Source: Candidatus Agrococcus pullicola
GTDB taxonomy: Bacteria > Actinomycetota > Actinomycetes > Actinomycetales > Microbacteriaceae
Direction of reading: 5' to 3'
Length of the DNA: 6,961 nt
Assembly (NCBI GenBank): GCA_019115685.1
Contig: DXDC01000435.1
Span: 1-6,961, forward strand
A program made the position numbers and the translations under genes. Below the pieces are notes generated by a model. The model ran no database searches. It had not been told where the DNA came from and saw only the letters and a program-made list of their open reading frames with translations. Positions 6,473-6,961 of the stretch are shown piece by piece (position 1 is the stretch's first letter; each line of letters begins with the position of its first letter).

Positions 6473-6961
6473 TAGACGAGTGATCGAAGAACGTACTGGA
6501 GGATGCCGCCGTTTCGGTAGTAGTCGGCTTCACCGGGCGTATCGATCCGAACGACTGCGTCGAACTCGATGGGCTCACGGCCGGCAGCGGAGTGTTCCGT
6601 CGGCTTCGCAACGACCTTGAGCGTCTTCGGCGTACGCCCCTCGTTGAGCTCTTCGAGGCCGGTGATCGTGACCTCTTCCGTGCCGTCCAGCCCCAGCGAT
6701 TGCCACGACTCCCCCTCCGGGAACTGCAGCGGAACAACGCCCATGCCGATGAGGTTGGAGCGGTGGATGCGCTCGAACGATTCGGTGATGACAGCGCGCA
6801 CGCCGAGCAGGTTCGTGCCCTTCGCCGCCCAGTCACGACTCGAACCCGAACCGTACTCCTTACCGCCGAAGACCACGAGCGGGGTGCCCTGTTCACGGTA
6901 GTTCTCTGCGGCGTCGAAGATGAAGCTCTGCTCGCCATCCTCGGTCGTGAAATCACGAGTG
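6472..6961 (-). CDS. acn: Aconitate hydratase, C-terminal part (5' end missing)
   Basis: The last 162 residues are in the window; the frame runs open through the right edge. The full AcnA/IRP-type enzyme is about 900 residues, so the [4Fe-4S] domains lie outside. Aconitase interconverts citrate and isocitrate in the TCA cycle (EC 4.2.1.3). The visible part is the C-terminal swivel domain: TRDFTTEDG, then [17 protein letters not shown] (SSR at 6835-6843, containing the active-site Ser base and substrate-binding Arg), [27 protein letters not shown] and the C terminus [21 protein letters not shown]. This ending is characteristic of the AcnA family rather than AcnB. A GTG at 6874-6876 is an internal Val, not a start. 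The gene is first of the minus-strand group in view; dxs begins 15 bases past its TAA and in the same reading frame. Confidence 0.96.
   Translation of the reverse strand, partial: TRDFTTEDGEQSFIFDAAENYREQGTPLVVFGGKEYGSGSSRDWAAKGTNLLGVRAVITESFERIHRSNLIGMGVVPLQFPEGESWQSLGLDGTEEVTITGLEELNEGRTPKTLKVVAKPTEHSAAGREPIEFDAVVRIDTPGEADYYRNGGILQYVLRSLV

Noticed and set aside
1..6961. Mobile element, prophage, CRISPR, defence or toxin-antitoxin system
   Set aside because: All coding sequence is accounted for by housekeeping genes with matching base composition; there are no integrase, transposase, terminal repeats, spaced repeats or tRNA gene.

Overview
This window is a compact, high-GC stretch of chromosome from an actinobacterium. 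The family signatures point to the Micrococcales, perhaps the Microbacteriaceae, but I infer this from protein character and gene order and cannot confirm it by search. It holds six genes with almost no non-coding DNA. The longest gap is 71 bases (329-399), so no stretch over 300 bases lacks a gene. I see no tRNA, rRNA, CRISPR array, insertion sequence or prophage gene.

Left block, plus strand: the 3' end of a ribonuclease D-like gene with its C-terminal HRDC-type helical domain (enters from the left edge, ends at 328), then fadA (thiolase, 400-1596), then fadB (enoyl-CoA hydratase / 3-hydroxyacyl-CoA dehydrogenase fusion, 1599-3740). fadA and fadB are 2 bases apart and are clearly co-transcribed. 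Together they form the last three steps of a beta-oxidation cycle: hydration, NAD-dependent oxidation and thiolytic cleavage to acetyl-CoA.

Right block, minus strand, read from the right edge leftwards: the 3' end of aconitase (acn), then dxs (first enzyme of the MEP isoprenoid pathway), then a stand-alone ADP-dependent NAD(P)H-hydrate dehydratase (nnrD). The acn-dxs gap is 15 bases, and dxs and nnrD overlap as ATGA. The two blocks converge, and the fadB and nnrD stop codons overlap at 3737-3740.

The acn / dxs / RNase D / fadA-fadB neighbourhood is, from memory, recurrent in actinobacteria, so this is core metabolism rather than an accessory island. I did not find a novel system. The most notable signals are at the junctions. 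A perfect 14-bp inverted repeat lies inside the 3' end of nnrD, 21 bases past the fadB stop, where it could terminate the fadAB transcript. The convergent stop codons overlap. The NAD(P)HX repair gene is coupled to dxs. The dxs start has no Shine-Dalgarno sequence and sits in the loop of a possible hairpin.
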